Assembly (NCBI GenBank): GCA_963766605.1
Contig: CAVYAT010000007.1
Coordinates: forward strand, 682,001 to 746,000
Length of the DNA stretch: 64,000 nt
Source: AC-49 sp963766605
Lineage (GTDB): Bacteria; Actinomycetota; Thermoleophilia; Solirubrobacterales; Solirubrobacteraceae
Reading direction: 5' to 3'
How positions within the stretch are numbered: the first letter of the stretch is position 1; every line of letters begins with the position of its first letter. Under the pieces are notes generated by a model. The model was not told the DNA's origin, searched no databases, and was given only the letters and a program-made list of their open reading frames with translations. The translations under genes and the position numbers were made by a program. This document shows, piece after piece, positions 26,948 to 35,173 of the stretch.

Positions 26948-27579
26948 GCGCACAGGCGCGCCGGGTCGCGTTTGCCGCGGTCGCCGCGTCGTCGGCCGGG
27001 CTGACCGCCGTGGTGATCTTCGGCGGCGGGTTCAGCCTCGATCCGGCGGTCAAGCTCATCGAGTTCGCCGGCGTCGTCATCTTCGCTGCCGCCGTGCTCG
27101 GCCTCGTGGTCGGCTGGATCTTCGTGCGCTTCGCCGGCTGGAGCGACCCGGTCAGCGAGGCCGACTTCGAGCGTCTCGTGCTGCACAGCGAGCGCCTCGC
27201 CCGCGAGGGCCTGGCCGTCGAGCCCGACGAGGGCGAGTTCATGGACCTCGATCCGTACGACGACGATGACTTCGAGGAGTTGGTGCGCGACGCGCTCGAC
27301 GAGCTGCCCGACCTGCTGCGGCGCTTGGTCGAGAACCACAATGTCGCCGTCGTGATCTCCGATGGCGGGCGCCGCCGCCGCGCCTACGGGCTCTACCACG
27401 GCGATGGCGCGAGCCGCGACGATGTTCCCGACCGTATCGTCATCTACCGCGACACCCTGCGCCGCGACTTCGGCCATGATCCCGAGCTGCTGCGCGAGCA
27501 GGTCGTTCGCACGGTTCGCCACGAGCTCGCCCACCACGTCGGCTTCGACGAGCTGGGCGTTCGCGAGCTCGGCCTGTAG
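26944..27579 (+). CDS. Membrane-anchored zincin-like metallopeptidase
   Basis: 211 residues. Two hydrophobic helices (FAAVAASSAGLTAVVIFGG; LIEFAGVVIFAAAVLGLVVG) precede a soluble domain with an acidic stretch (DLDPYDDDDFEELVRDALDE) and a Zincin_1 (DUF1025-like) fold: YGLYHGD, DRIVIYRDTL and VRHELAHHVGFDE, an HExxH zinc site followed by G and an acidic residue. Family members are usually soluble and about 120 residues, so the two-helix N-terminus is an addition. ATGA overlap with the acyl-CoA dehydrogenase. Substrate unknown. Confidence 0.82.
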   Translation: MSAQARRVAFAAVAASSAGLTAVVIFGGGFSLDPAVKLIEFAGVVIFAAAVLGLVVGWIFVRFAGWSDPVSEADFERLVLHSERLAREGLAVEPDEGEFMDLDPYDDDDFEELVRDALDELPDLLRRLVENHNVAVVISDGGRRRRAYGLYHGDGASRDDVPDRIVIYRDTLRRDFGHDPELLREQVVRTVRHELAHHVGFDELGVRELGL

Positions 27580-27594
27580 ACTCAAAACTGCCCC

Positions 27595-27644
27595 GTGGAG
27601 TGCGACTGCCGGGCGCGACCAGGGCTCGTGGAGTGCGACCGCCG
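27595..27644 (+). repeat. Direct repeat upstream of the thiolase gene
   Basis: GTGGAGTGCGACTGCCG at 27595-27611 recurs as GTGGAGTGCGACCGCCG at 27628-27644, 33 bases later with one mismatch. It lies 31 bases before the thiolase start and could be an activator site or a small local duplication. Confidence 0.45.
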
Positions 27645-27674
27645 AGCCTCAGATCCGTAAAGGAGACATACACC

Positions 27675-28826
27675 ATGTCCGAGGCAGTCATTGTCGACGC
27701 CATCCGCACGCCGATCGGGCGCGCGTTCAAGGGCTCGTTGACCGATGTCCGCGCTGACGAGCTCGCCGCGTTGCCGCTCAAGACGCTGATCGCGCGTAAC
27801 CCCAAGGTCGACTTCTCCGAGACCGGGGACGTCATGATGGGCTCCGCGTCGGCGGCCAACGAGCAGGGCTTCAACGTGGGCCGGACGGCCACGCTGCTCA
27901 GCGGGATCGACTACCACGTGCCCGCGTGCACCGTGAACCGGTTCTGCGCATCGTCGCTCCAGACGATCCGCATGGCCTTCCACGCCATCGCCGCCAACGA
28001 GGGCGACCAGTACATCGCGGCCGGCGTCGAGTCGGTCTCGCGCTACGGCGGCGGCCCGTCGGAGGACGCCCGCAACCCGAAGCTCGACGGCTCGGAGGGC
28101 TCGCTGTTCGACGTCTACATCCCGATGGGGATGACGGCCGAGAACGTCGCCGACAAGTACAACGTCTCGCGTGAGCGCCAGGACGAGTGGGCGGCGCTGT
28201 CGCAGTCGCGTGCCGTCGAGGCCCGCGACAGCGGCCACTTCGACCGCGAGATCGTCGAGGTGACCAAGGACGACGGCACGATCGTCTCCCAGGACGACGG
28301 ACCGCGGCCGGGCACGACGACCGAGGTGCTGGCCGGCCTGAAGCCGGTCTTCAAGGAGGGCGGCTCGGTCACGGCCGGTAACGCCTGTCCACTCAACGAC
28401 GGCGCCGCCGCGGTGCTCGTGATGAGCGCCGAGAAGGCGGAGAAGCTCGGCCTCGAGCCGCGCGCGCGGATCATCGGCTCAACCGTGGCTGCGATCCGGC
28501 CGGAGTACATGGGCGTCGGCCCGATTCCTGCGATCAAGGCGCTGCTCGAGCAGACCGGCAAGAAGATCGAAGACATCGACATCGTCGAGATCAACGAGGC
28601 GTTCGCGGCCCAGATCGTGCCGTGCAAGGACGAGCTCGGGATCGAGGAGGAGCAGCTCAACCCGTTCGGCGGGGCGATCGCGCTCGGCCACCCGTTCGGC
28701 ATGACCGGAGCGCGGATCATGACGACGCTGCTCAACGGCCTGGAGACCAAGAACGCGAAGTACGGCATCGAGTCGATGTGCGTCGCCGGTGGCATGGGCA
28801 TGGCGATGCTCGTCGAGCGCCTCTAG
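27675..28826 (+). CDS. Acetyl-CoA acyltransferase (thiolase)
   Basis: 383 residues. The start ATG 27675 has AAAGGAGA upstream, the clearest Shine-Dalgarno in this part. Active-site residues are Cys91 in VNRFCASSLQ, the NEAF motif (EINEAFAAQ), His in GGAIALGHPFGMTGAR and the second Cys in MCVAGGMGMAM. It cleaves 3-ketoacyl-CoA or condenses acetyl-CoA; the sequence suggests a degradative or acetoacetyl-type thiolase but not which. Most likely it works with the acyl-CoA ligase and dehydrogenase nearby. A strong terminator follows at 28845. Confidence 0.95.
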   Translation: MSEAVIVDAIRTPIGRAFKGSLTDVRADELAALPLKTLIARNPKVDFSETGDVMMGSASAANEQGFNVGRTATLLSGIDYHVPACTVNRFCASSLQTIRMAFHAIAANEGDQYIAAGVESVSRYGGGPSEDARNPKLDGSEGSLFDVYIPMGMTAENVADKYNVSRERQDEWAALSQSRAVEARDSGHFDREIVEVTKDDGTIVSQDDGPRPGTTTEVLAGLKPVFKEGGSVTAGNACPLNDGAAAVLVMSAEKAEKLGLEPRARIIGSTVAAIRPEYMGVGPIPAIKALLEQTGKKIEDIDIVEINEAFAAQIVPCKDELGIEEEQLNPFGGAIALGHPFGMTGARIMTTLLNGLETKNAKYGIESMCVAGGMGMAMLVERL

Positions 28827-28844
28827 GAACCATCCGTTGGCGGT

Positions 28845-28879
28845 CCGGCGCGCGCCCGTCCCGGGGCGCGCGCCGGTTT
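28845..28879 (+). terminator. Rho-independent terminator after thiolase
   Basis: CCGGCGCGCGCCC (28845-28857) pairs with GGGCGCGCGCCGG (28864-28876) around a 6-base loop, followed by TTTCGTGTT. This 13-bp all-GC stem is the best intrinsic terminator in the window. Confidence 0.8.
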
Positions 28880-28927
28880 CGTGTTGTCCGGGAAGTAGTC
28901 CGCGTTTGATGGCATCCTTGTGATCAG

Positions 28928-29866
28928 ATGAAGGGTCGCTTTGGGATGGGTGCGGCGCTCGCTGTGGTCGTGGCCGGCCTCGCGGTGCCCGCGCACGCCG
29001 GTGACACGGCGTCGTTCACGTTCGAGTGCTGCGCGTACTTCCCCAGCTCTGCCGTGATCACCCCCGGCGGCTCGGCGACCATCGCGCCGAAGCCCGGCGT
29101 CAAGTTCTCCGACCATCCGCTGGTGTTCGTCGACGACCCGAGCCTCAACAAGGCCGCGGCTGACGCGACGCCGGTCACGCGCACCTTCCCGACCGTCGGC
29201 CTCTACAAGTTCTACTGCTCGCTGCACGGCACGTATGACCCGGCGACCGGCAAGCTCGAGGGCATGGCCGGGACGATCGCCGTCACCGACAATGCGCCCC
29301 CGGTGGCGAAGTTCACCGCGACGGGAGCGGGCGCCAAGATCAGATTTGACGCCGGCGCCTCGACGAGCGCCAGCACGATCACCGCCTACGAGTGGGACTT
29401 CGACGGCGACGGCAAGGTCGACAAGACCGTGCACGCGCCGACGATCACCACGGCAGTCGAACAGACGGGCAACGTCACGCTGACCGTTGTCGACGACAAC
29501 GGCGCGGCCCAGCCGCAGGTCGGCGACCTGTCGAGCTCGACGACGCAGAAGGTCACGGTCCTCAGCGCACTCGTCACGACGACGTCGGTCAGGCGCGCCG
29601 ACCTCAGAACGGGCAAGGCGAAGCTCGTCTTCACCGACAACGAGGCCGGCAGCGCGACGGCGACCGTCAAGGCCGGCGCGACGACGATCGCGACCGGCAG
29701 GGCGACGGTCGCCCGGGCCGGCACGGTGAAGCTGACGCTGAAGCCGACGGCGGCCGGCAGGAAGAAGCTGGTAGGCGCCAAGCGCCTGTTGCTGAGGGTG
29801 TCGCTCGTCGTCAGCGATGGGCGCGGCGCGAAGGTCACGAAGTCGGCCTCGCTGACCGCCACATGA
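28928..29866 (+). CDS. Secreted cupredoxin + PKD protein, copy 1
   Basis: 312 residues. A signal peptide (MGAALAVVVAGLAVPAHA) is followed by a plastocyanin-like domain whose type-1 copper ligands are visible as His in SDHPLVFV, Cys and His in FYCSLHGTYD, and Met in LEGMAGTI. A PKD-like domain (ITAYEWDFDGDGKVD, NVTLTVVDDNG) follows, then a basic C-terminal beta domain (KAKLVFTDNEAGSATATVKAG). Probably an extracellular copper electron carrier attached to the cell surface. Its stop overlaps the next gene by ATGA, and that gene is its paralogue. Confidence 0.85.
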   Translation: MKGRFGMGAALAVVVAGLAVPAHAGDTASFTFECCAYFPSSAVITPGGSATIAPKPGVKFSDHPLVFVDDPSLNKAAADATPVTRTFPTVGLYKFYCSLHGTYDPATGKLEGMAGTIAVTDNAPPVAKFTATGAGAKIRFDAGASTSASTITAYEWDFDGDGKVDKTVHAPTITTAVEQTGNVTLTVVDDNGAAQPQVGDLSSSTTQKVTVLSALVTTTSVRRADLRTGKAKLVFTDNEAGSATATVKAGATTIATGRATVARAGTVKLTLKPTAAGRKKLVGAKRLLLRVSLVVSDGRGAKVTKSASLTAT

Positions 29867-30882
29867 GGGCGCGTCTCGGTCTCGCCGTCCTTGTCATGCT
29901 CGCGGCGGCGTCGCTGTCGGCGCCGGCGATCGCGGTCGACGGCGCGGTGACGTTCCGCTACGCGTCGTACACGCCGTCGGCGGTGCGGATCACGCCGGGC
30001 GGGAAGGTGACGTGGACCGCCGACGCGGGCAACGACTTCGAGCCCGTGAGCGGCTCGACGCACCACCCGCTGCAGTTCGTCGAGCCGGCGATCTCACCGA
30101 TGACGAGCGGCACGACGGGCATCCGGACGTTCGCCACCGCCGGCGTCTTTCATTTCTACTGTGCCAACCATGGCACGCCCGGCGGCGCGGGCATGGCGGG
30201 GACGATCACCGTCACCGCCAACCAGCTTCCGATCGCGTCGTTCGCCGTCCCGCCGGCCGTGGTCGCCGGCCAGAACACGTCGCTCACGGCGATCTCGTCG
30301 CACGACCCCGACGGGCAGATCACCCAGTACGAGTGGGACTTCGACAACAACGGAACGGCCGACGAGATCGACACCGCGCCGGCCACGAGCCACGTCTTCA
30401 CCGCCTCGGCGACGGTCTCGCTGACCGTCGTCGACAACAACTCCGACGCCGTCGGCCCCGAGCCCTCGGTTCCGTTCACGCAGCAGATCACCGTGTCCCC
30501 GGCTGCGTCGTCGACGCTCCCGTCGGGCCCGACGCAGACCGGGACGCCACCGCGGACGATCGACCGCACGCCGCCGAAGGTCGCGATCTCGACGCGTTCG
30601 CTGCACCTGTCGACCCTGCGCGGTGGCCACGCGAAGCTGTCGTTCTCCAGCAGCGAGGCCGGCGCCGCGGGTGCGACGCTGCGGGCCGGCTCGACGATCG
30701 TCGCCACCGGCAGGGCCACGTACTCCAGGGCCGGCACGCACTCGCTGACGTTGAAGCTGACTCCGCAGGGCCACGCCACGCTGCGGCGCGCCCACCGGCT
30801 GGCGCTGAAGCTGTCGCTCGTCGTCTCCGACCGCACGGGCAACCGCGCGATCAAGACGCACGCGTTCACCCACGTCAGCTGA
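29863..30882 (+). CDS. Secreted cupredoxin + PKD protein, copy 2
   Basis: 339 residues with the same order as copy 1: signal peptide (LGLAVLVMLAAASLSAPAIA), cupredoxin with copper ligands in STHHPLQFV, FYCANHGTPGGAGM, a PKD-like domain (QITQYEWDFDNNGTADE, VSLTVVDNNSD), a Pro/Thr linker and the basic C-terminal domain (HAKLSFSSSEAGAAGATLRAG). Loop lengths differ: copy 1 has a longer Cys-to-Met loop. Tandem duplication followed by divergence is the simplest reading. Its end overlaps the 3' end of soxR on the other strand by eight bases. Confidence 0.85.
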   Translation: MRARLGLAVLVMLAAASLSAPAIAVDGAVTFRYASYTPSAVRITPGGKVTWTADAGNDFEPVSGSTHHPLQFVEPAISPMTSGTTGIRTFATAGVFHFYCANHGTPGGAGMAGTITVTANQLPIASFAVPPAVVAGQNTSLTAISSHDPDGQITQYEWDFDNNGTADEIDTAPATSHVFTASATVSLTVVDNNSDAVGPEPSVPFTQQITVSPAASSTLPSGPTQTGTPPRTIDRTPPKVAISTRSLHLSTLRGGHAKLSFSSSEAGAAGATLRAGSTIVATGRATYSRAGTHSLTLKLTPQGHATLRRAHRLALKLSLVVSDRTGNRAIKTHAFTHVS

Positions 30883-31333
30883 CGTCGGCCGGGCGCGGGT
30901 CGCCGAGCCAATAGCGCGGCCCAGGGCCGCCGGCGCCCGCGCGATCGCTCGGGTTGGCCAGCTTGCAGCGCGCGAGCGACAGGCAGCCGCAGCCGATGCA
31001 CTCGGTCAGTCCGGCGCGCAGCCGCGCCAGCTCCGCGATCCGCTCGTCGATGCGCTGCGTCCAGCCGCTCGACAGCCGCGACCAGTCGCCGCGCGACGGC
31101 GCGCGATCGGACGGCAGCCGCGAGAGCTCGGCCGCGATCTCGTCGAGCGACAGGCCGACCCGCTGGGCGAAGACGATGAACGCGATCCGCCGCAGCACCG
31201 GTCGCGGATAGCGGCGATGGCCGGACCCGGCGCGCTGGGACTCGATCAGCCCGCGTTCCTCGTAGAACCGCAGGGCTGACGACGCGACGCCGCTGCGCCG
31301 CGAGACCTCGCCGATCGTGAGCAGCTCGGACAC
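30875..31333 (-). CDS. soxR: SoxR-type redox-sensing MerR-family regulator
   Basis: 152 residues. The MerR winged helix (LTIGEVSRRSGVASSALRFYEERGLI) and coiled-coil dimerisation helix lead to the [2Fe-2S] motif CIGCGCLSLARC, the exact CxxCxCx5C spacing of SoxR. Oxidation of that cluster by redox-cycling compounds activates transcription. A matching palindrome lies 12 bases upstream in the divergent promoter (31345-31360). In actinobacteria SoxR usually answers to endogenous redox-active metabolites and controls a few genes; here the only adjacent candidate is the gene at 31378. Confidence 0.95.
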   Translation of the reverse strand: MSELLTIGEVSRRSGVASSALRFYEERGLIESQRAGSGHRRYPRPVLRRIAFIVFAQRVGLSLDEIAAELSRLPSDRAPSRGDWSRLSSGWTQRIDERIAELARLRAGLTECIGCGCLSLARCKLANPSDRAGAGGPGPRYWLGDPRPADVS

Positions 31334-31339
31334 GGATCC

Positions 31340-31370
31340 TTGACTTCAAGTGTACTTGAACTTCTACCCT
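31340..31370 (+). promoter_or_regulatory. SoxR-controlled promoter with SoxR box in a 19-bp spacer
   Basis: -35 TTGACT (31340-31345) and -10 TACCCT (31365-31370) are 19 bases apart, the over-long spacing typical of MerR/SoxR targets. In the spacer lies the palindrome TTCAAGTGTACTTGAA (31345-31360; arms TTCAAGT/ACTTGAA), closely like known SoxR boxes with CAAGT..ACTTG. The ATG at 31378 is 7 bases after the -10, so the message is probably leaderless. Confidence 0.85.
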
Positions 31371-31377
31371 GGAACCC

Positions 31378-31728
31378 ATGAGCCAGACAGACACCCCCAC
31401 CGCCAGCGAAAAGATCGTCGAGGCGGTCTCCGACTGGCCCCGCCTGCACATCGGGCCCGGCATGCGCGGCGCCGCCGTCGCGTTCTTCGTCGACCGCCGC
31501 GAGATCGGCCACCTCCACGGCGATCGTGCCTTCCACACCTTCTTCCCGGCCCAGGTCTGGGACGACCTGCGGCGCGAGGGCCGGATCGCCGAGCACCCCG
31601 TCTTCCCCGGCCGCCGCGGACCCGCGGCCCGCACGATCGCCGGCGACGACGATGTCGCGGACGTGATCGCGCTGCTGCGGCTCAACTACGAGCGCCGGGT
31701 GGCCGGCGGGGACGACGAGGCGGCCTGA
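31378..31728 (+). CDS. Small luciferase-domain (DUF5519-like) protein, probable SoxR target
   Basis: 116 residues. The core HIGPGMRGAAVAFFVDRREIGHLHGD with HTFFPAQVWDDL and GRIAEHPVFPGRRG resembles the short proteins annotated as luciferase-domain or DUF5519. The name comes from a Pfam family and does not imply light production; no function is established that I know of. It is soluble, with no cysteines and no signal peptide. Its SoxR-box promoter makes induction by redox-active compounds very likely. Confidence 0.65.
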   Translation: MSQTDTPTASEKIVEAVSDWPRLHIGPGMRGAAVAFFVDRREIGHLHGDRAFHTFFPAQVWDDLRREGRIAEHPVFPGRRGPAARTIAGDDDVADVIALLRLNYERRVAGGDDEAA

Positions 31729-31787
31729 GCGGCCACGCGCTCTCTGACTCCGAACCATCCAAAGAACGAGAGCCCACGGCCCCCGGA

Positions 31788-32741
31788 CTACCGCCGACGC
31801 GCCAGGTTCAGTGCGAACAGCCCCTCGTCGTCGACGTACTGCTCGACGAGCTCCAGGCCGGCGGCGGCGAAGTCGGCGTCGATGCGCTCGCGGCTGAACT
31901 TGGCGCTGATCTCGGTGCGCAGCTCCTCACGCGAGGCGAACGTGATTGTGAGATCGAGGTCGGCGATGTGGACCGTCTGCGGCGCGGTCGCTCGCAGGCG
32001 CATCTCGATCCACTCGTGCTCACGGTCGAAGAAGGCGACGTGCTCGAACGCGTCGAGGTCGAAGTTCGCGCCCAGCTCGCGGTTGATGACCTCGAGCATG
32101 TTGAGGTTGAACTCAGCCGTGACGCCGGCCGCGTCGTCGTAGGCGGCCTCGATGATCGCCGGGGACTTGACGAGATCGGTGCCGAGCAGCAGGTGGTCAC
32201 CGTCGCCGAGGAGGCCGCCGATCGCCCGCAGGAAGCCGCGGCGACGACCCGGCGTGAAGTTGCCGATCGTCCCGCCCAGCAGCAGCACGATTCGCGGCCC
32301 GTCGGCCGCCGGCACATGGCCGAGGTGGCGCTCGAAGTCGCCGACGATCCCATCCACGCTGAGCCCCGGATAGGCCGCGGTGAGGTCGATCTCGCAGTCA
32401 CGGATCATGCCCTCCGTGACGTCGATCGGCACGTAGCGGCGCAATGTCCCGGCGGCGTCGAGCGCGTCGAGCAGAACCCGCGTCTTGGCGGCCGTTCCCG
32501 AGCCGAGCTCGACGACCTCGGCGGCCGCGGTGACTGCCGCGATGTCGGGCGCGCGGGCGACGAGGATCGCGCGCTCGGTGCGCGTCGGGTAGTACTCGGG
32601 CAGCTCGCAGATCTGATCGAACAGGTCGGCGCCGCGCGCGTCGTAGAGGTGCTTGGGCGGCAGCTCCTTGAACGGACGCGTCAGCCCGTCGAGGACGTCG
32701 TCGGCCAGCGTCGAGGTGTCGGTGGCGATCAGCGACTGCAT
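31788..32741 (-). CDS. egtD: L-histidine N(alpha)-methyltransferase EgtD
   Basis: 317 residues. SAM-dependent trimethylation of histidine to hercynine, the first committed step of ergothioneine synthesis. Characteristic stretches are LPPKHLYDARGADLFDQI, YYPTRTERAIL, VELGSGTAAKTRVLLDAL (SAM site), VPIDVTEGMI, LLGGTIGNFTP and LGTDLVKSP. It starts 4 bases after the egtB stop, so the two form an operon. Length and motifs match characterised mycobacterial EgtD. Confidence 0.96.
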   Translation of the reverse strand: MQSLIATDTSTLADDVLDGLTRPFKELPPKHLYDARGADLFDQICELPEYYPTRTERAILVARAPDIAAVTAAAEVVELGSGTAAKTRVLLDALDAAGTLRRYVPIDVTEGMIRDCEIDLTAAYPGLSVDGIVGDFERHLGHVPAADGPRIVLLLGGTIGNFTPGRRRGFLRAIGGLLGDGDHLLLGTDLVKSPAIIEAAYDDAAGVTAEFNLNMLEVINRELGANFDLDAFEHVAFFDREHEWIEMRLRATAPQTVHIADLDLTITFASREELRTEISAKFSRERIDADFAAAGLELVEQYVDDEGLFALNLARRR

Positions 32742-32745
32742 CGGC

Positions 32746-33858
32746 TCACACGTCCTTTGCCAGCCGCACGCCGGCGAAGATCTGCCGACGCTGGGGGAGG
32801 TCCCAGTTGCGGAACGTCGGCGTCGCGACGCGCTGCTGCGTCGCCCACGATCCGCCGCGCAGGACGCGGTAGCGCTCGCCGAAGAAGACCTCGGAGTACT
32901 CGCGGTACGGGTGGGCGACGAAGCCCGGATAGCCGCGGAAGTGGCTCGATGTCCACTCCCACACGAGCCCCGTGTCCCGGATCGTCTCCTGGTCCCAGGT
33001 CGCCGCCGTTTCCCACTCGGCTTCAGTCGGGAGGCGGGCGCCGCTGAATCGGGCAAAGGCGTCGGCCTCGAACCAGGAGACGTGGATCACCGGCTCGTCG
33101 AGCGGCCGCGAGGGCCGCCCGCCGGAGATCCACGTCACGGGGTGGGTGATGTCGTACTCCTCTTTCCATGCCCAGCCCTCGTCGGACCACCACTCGCGCC
33201 GCACGTAGCCGCCGCCCTCGCAGAACGTCAGCCAGCTCGCGTTGGTCACCGGGTGGCGCATGATCTGAAACGGCGCCACGACGCGCCGGTGGCGCGGGCG
33301 CTCGTTGTCGTAGGAGAAGCCGTCGTCGCCGGCGCCGATCGAAACGCCCCCGCCGGAGATCAGCAGCCATCGCTCGGCGCCGCATCCGCGCAGCGCCGGC
33401 TCGCCGGACGGCAGCATCCCGGCGAGCGTCATCGCCTGGCGCATCGTCTCGGTGTGCTGCATCTCGTGGCGCAGAACGAGCTCGTGCAGGACGGGGTCGA
33501 CACCGCCGCGCTCGATCCCGTCCAGCGTGCGCTCGCGGACCGCCTCGAGGTAGGCGACCGCGCCCGGACGGTCGAGGATCTGGATGTTGCCGCGCACCGC
33601 GCGCGGGGTCTCGAACGCGTCGTAGACGTCGTCGAGCTCGGGGTGCAGCAGCGGCTCGCCGCCGAAGCGGTGGCCGAGCCACAGGTCCTCGTAGGCGGCG
33701 ATGTGCCCGAGGTCCCAGACGAGCGGAGACATGATCGGATCGGTCTGACGCTCCACATCGGCGTCGGACAGGTGAGCCAGCAGGTCCAGCGTGCGCTCAC
33801 GCTGGGCGGTCAGCGCGGCGATCATCTCGTCCTGGGCGCGGGTCGTCGTCTGGGGCAT
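32746..33858 (-). CDS. egtB: Hercynine sulfoxide synthase EgtB
   Basis: 370 residues. A DinB_2 domain supplies the iron ligands: DLGHIAAYEDLW and the HEMQHTE triad (HxxxHxE). An FGE-sulfatase domain follows, with NERPRHRRVVAPFQI, LPTEAEWETAATW and YRVLRGGSW near the end. It is the non-haem iron enzyme joining hercynine with a thiol donor and oxygen. Known EgtB types use gamma-glutamylcysteine or cysteine; which applies here cannot be told, but neither egtA nor egtC is in the neighbourhood. It is shorter than mycobacterial EgtB, which is above 420 residues. Confidence 0.95.
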   Translation of the reverse strand: MPQTTTRAQDEMIAALTAQRERTLDLLAHLSDADVERQTDPIMSPLVWDLGHIAAYEDLWLGHRFGGEPLLHPELDDVYDAFETPRAVRGNIQILDRPGAVAYLEAVRERTLDGIERGGVDPVLHELVLRHEMQHTETMRQAMTLAGMLPSGEPALRGCGAERWLLISGGGVSIGAGDDGFSYDNERPRHRRVVAPFQIMRHPVTNASWLTFCEGGGYVRREWWSDEGWAWKEEYDITHPVTWISGGRPSRPLDEPVIHVSWFEADAFARFSGARLPTEAEWETAATWDQETIRDTGLVWEWTSSHFRGYPGFVAHPYREYSEVFFGERYRVLRGGSWATQQRVATPTFRNWDLPQRRQIFAGVRLAKDV

Positions 33859-33939
33859 ATCGCTGACCGTCTTACCGAAGCGCCAAGTGTTTCATGCGGC
33901 CGATCTCGGCTTGTGAAGCTGGCGCATATGCACGCGCGG

Positions 33940-34500
33940 TCAGGCGTTCCAGCGAGCGATGACGCGCGTCTCGCGCTCGAACCCGAGCACCGACAGCGAG
34001 CCGGTGGCGAGCGCGAGCCGGGCCCCGAACGCGCCTGGCTGCGCGAGCCAACGCGCCGCGAGGACACGCAGCACGTGGCCGTGGGCGACGAGCGCCACAT
34101 CGCCGGATGCCTCGAGCGCACGACCGATCACGCGGTCTGTCCGCACGGCGACATCGTCGGCCGTCTCGCCGCCGGGGCAGCCGTCGCGCCACAGCGACCA
34201 GTCCGGCCGGCGCTTGCGGATCTGGTCGGTCGTGAGGCCCTCGTAGGTGCCGTAGTCCCACTCGAGCAGGTCATCGCACGGCGTCATCCCGGCGCGCAGC
34301 CCGACGAGCTCGCAGGTCTCGACCGCGCGGCTCAGCGGCGACACGAAGACGTCGGCGAACGCGTGCGCGTCGATCCGCGCCCGCAGCGCAGTCGCGGCCT
34401 TGCGCCCGGCGTCGGTCAGCGCGATGTCGGTGCGCCCGGTATGGCGTCCGTCGACCGACCACTGCGTCTCCGCGTGGCGGACGAGCCAGACGTCAGCCAT
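33940..34500 (-). CDS. Histidine phosphatase (phosphoglycerate mutase-like)
   Basis: 186 residues of the cofactor-type histidine phosphatase superfamily. The nucleophile is in WLVRHAETQWS (RHAET), and FVSPLSRAVETCEL, LLEWDYGTYEGLTTDQI and ALVAHGHVLRVLAARWL give the remaining phosphate-pocket residues. It is the last gene of the pentose phosphate operon, overlapping pgl by eight bases. Related enzymes dephosphorylate small metabolites, so a sugar phosphate is a reasonable guess, but specificity is not readable. Confidence 0.92.
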   Translation of the reverse strand: MADVWLVRHAETQWSVDGRHTGRTDIALTDAGRKAATALRARIDAHAFADVFVSPLSRAVETCELVGLRAGMTPCDDLLEWDYGTYEGLTTDQIRKRRPDWSLWRDGCPGGETADDVAVRTDRVIGRALEASGDVALVAHGHVLRVLAARWLAQPGAFGARLALATGSLSVLGFERETRVIARWNA

Positions 34501-35173
34501 CGCCGGCCAGCGCCGCCGCGTCGACGATCAGCTCGACCTTCGAGCGGTCAAGCATCGACGACGGCGTGGCGCGATCCGGCCCCGCGAGGATCCGCGCGAC
34601 GGCGTCGGCCTTCTCGGCGCCGGTCACGATCACGAGGATCCGCCGCGACGAGTTGAGCTTCGGCAGCGTCAGCGTGATCCGCTCGGGCGGCGGCTTGGGC
34701 GAATCGTGGACGCCGACCGCGACACCGGTCGCGTCGAGCAGCGGATGGTTGGGAAACAGCGACGCGCAGTGGCCGTCGGGGCCGACGCCGAGGTGCAGCA
34801 CGTCGAGCACGGTGTCGCCGAGCTCGTCCGAGTAGGCCGCCGCGCCCGCATCGGGGCCCAGGGCGCCGGGCATCGGGTGCTCGATCGCACCCGGGGCGAC
34901 GAGCGTCTGATGGACCATGAGCGCATTGGCGTCGGGATCGTCGGGGCCGACGCAGCGCTCGTCGCCGTACCACAGGTGGATGTCGGTCCAGTCGTCGAGC
35001 ATCGGCCCGAGCAGCTCGTAGCAGCGCCGTGGCGTCGTCCCGCCGGTCAGCCCGAGGTGGGCGACGCCGTGCAGCGTGCGCGCGGCGTCGATCGCCGCGG
35101 CCGTCACCTCGGCCGCGCGGCGGGCGGCCGTCTCCGCGTCGGGCTCACGGCTGACGACGAGCGGATCGCTCAT
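34493..35173 (-). CDS. pgl: 6-phosphogluconolactonase
   Basis: 226 residues of the DevB/NagB-like type. It hydrolyses 6-phosphogluconolactone to 6-phosphogluconate. Motifs are LGLTGGTTPRRCYELL, HLWYGDERCVGPDDPD, LGVGPDGHCASLFPNHP and the C-terminal ALAGDG region. ATG 35173 overlaps the trehalase stop by ATGA. It sits in the same operon as zwf and gnd, supplying the middle step of the oxidative pentose phosphate pathway. Confidence 0.94.
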   Translation of the reverse strand: MSDPLVVSREPDAETAARRAAEVTAAAIDAARTLHGVAHLGLTGGTTPRRCYELLGPMLDDWTDIHLWYGDERCVGPDDPDANALMVHQTLVAPGAIEHPMPGALGPDAGAAAYSDELGDTVLDVLHLGVGPDGHCASLFPNHPLLDATGVAVGVHDSPKPPPERITLTLPKLNSSRRILVIVTGAEKADAVARILAGPDRATPSSMLDRSKVELIVDAAALAGDG

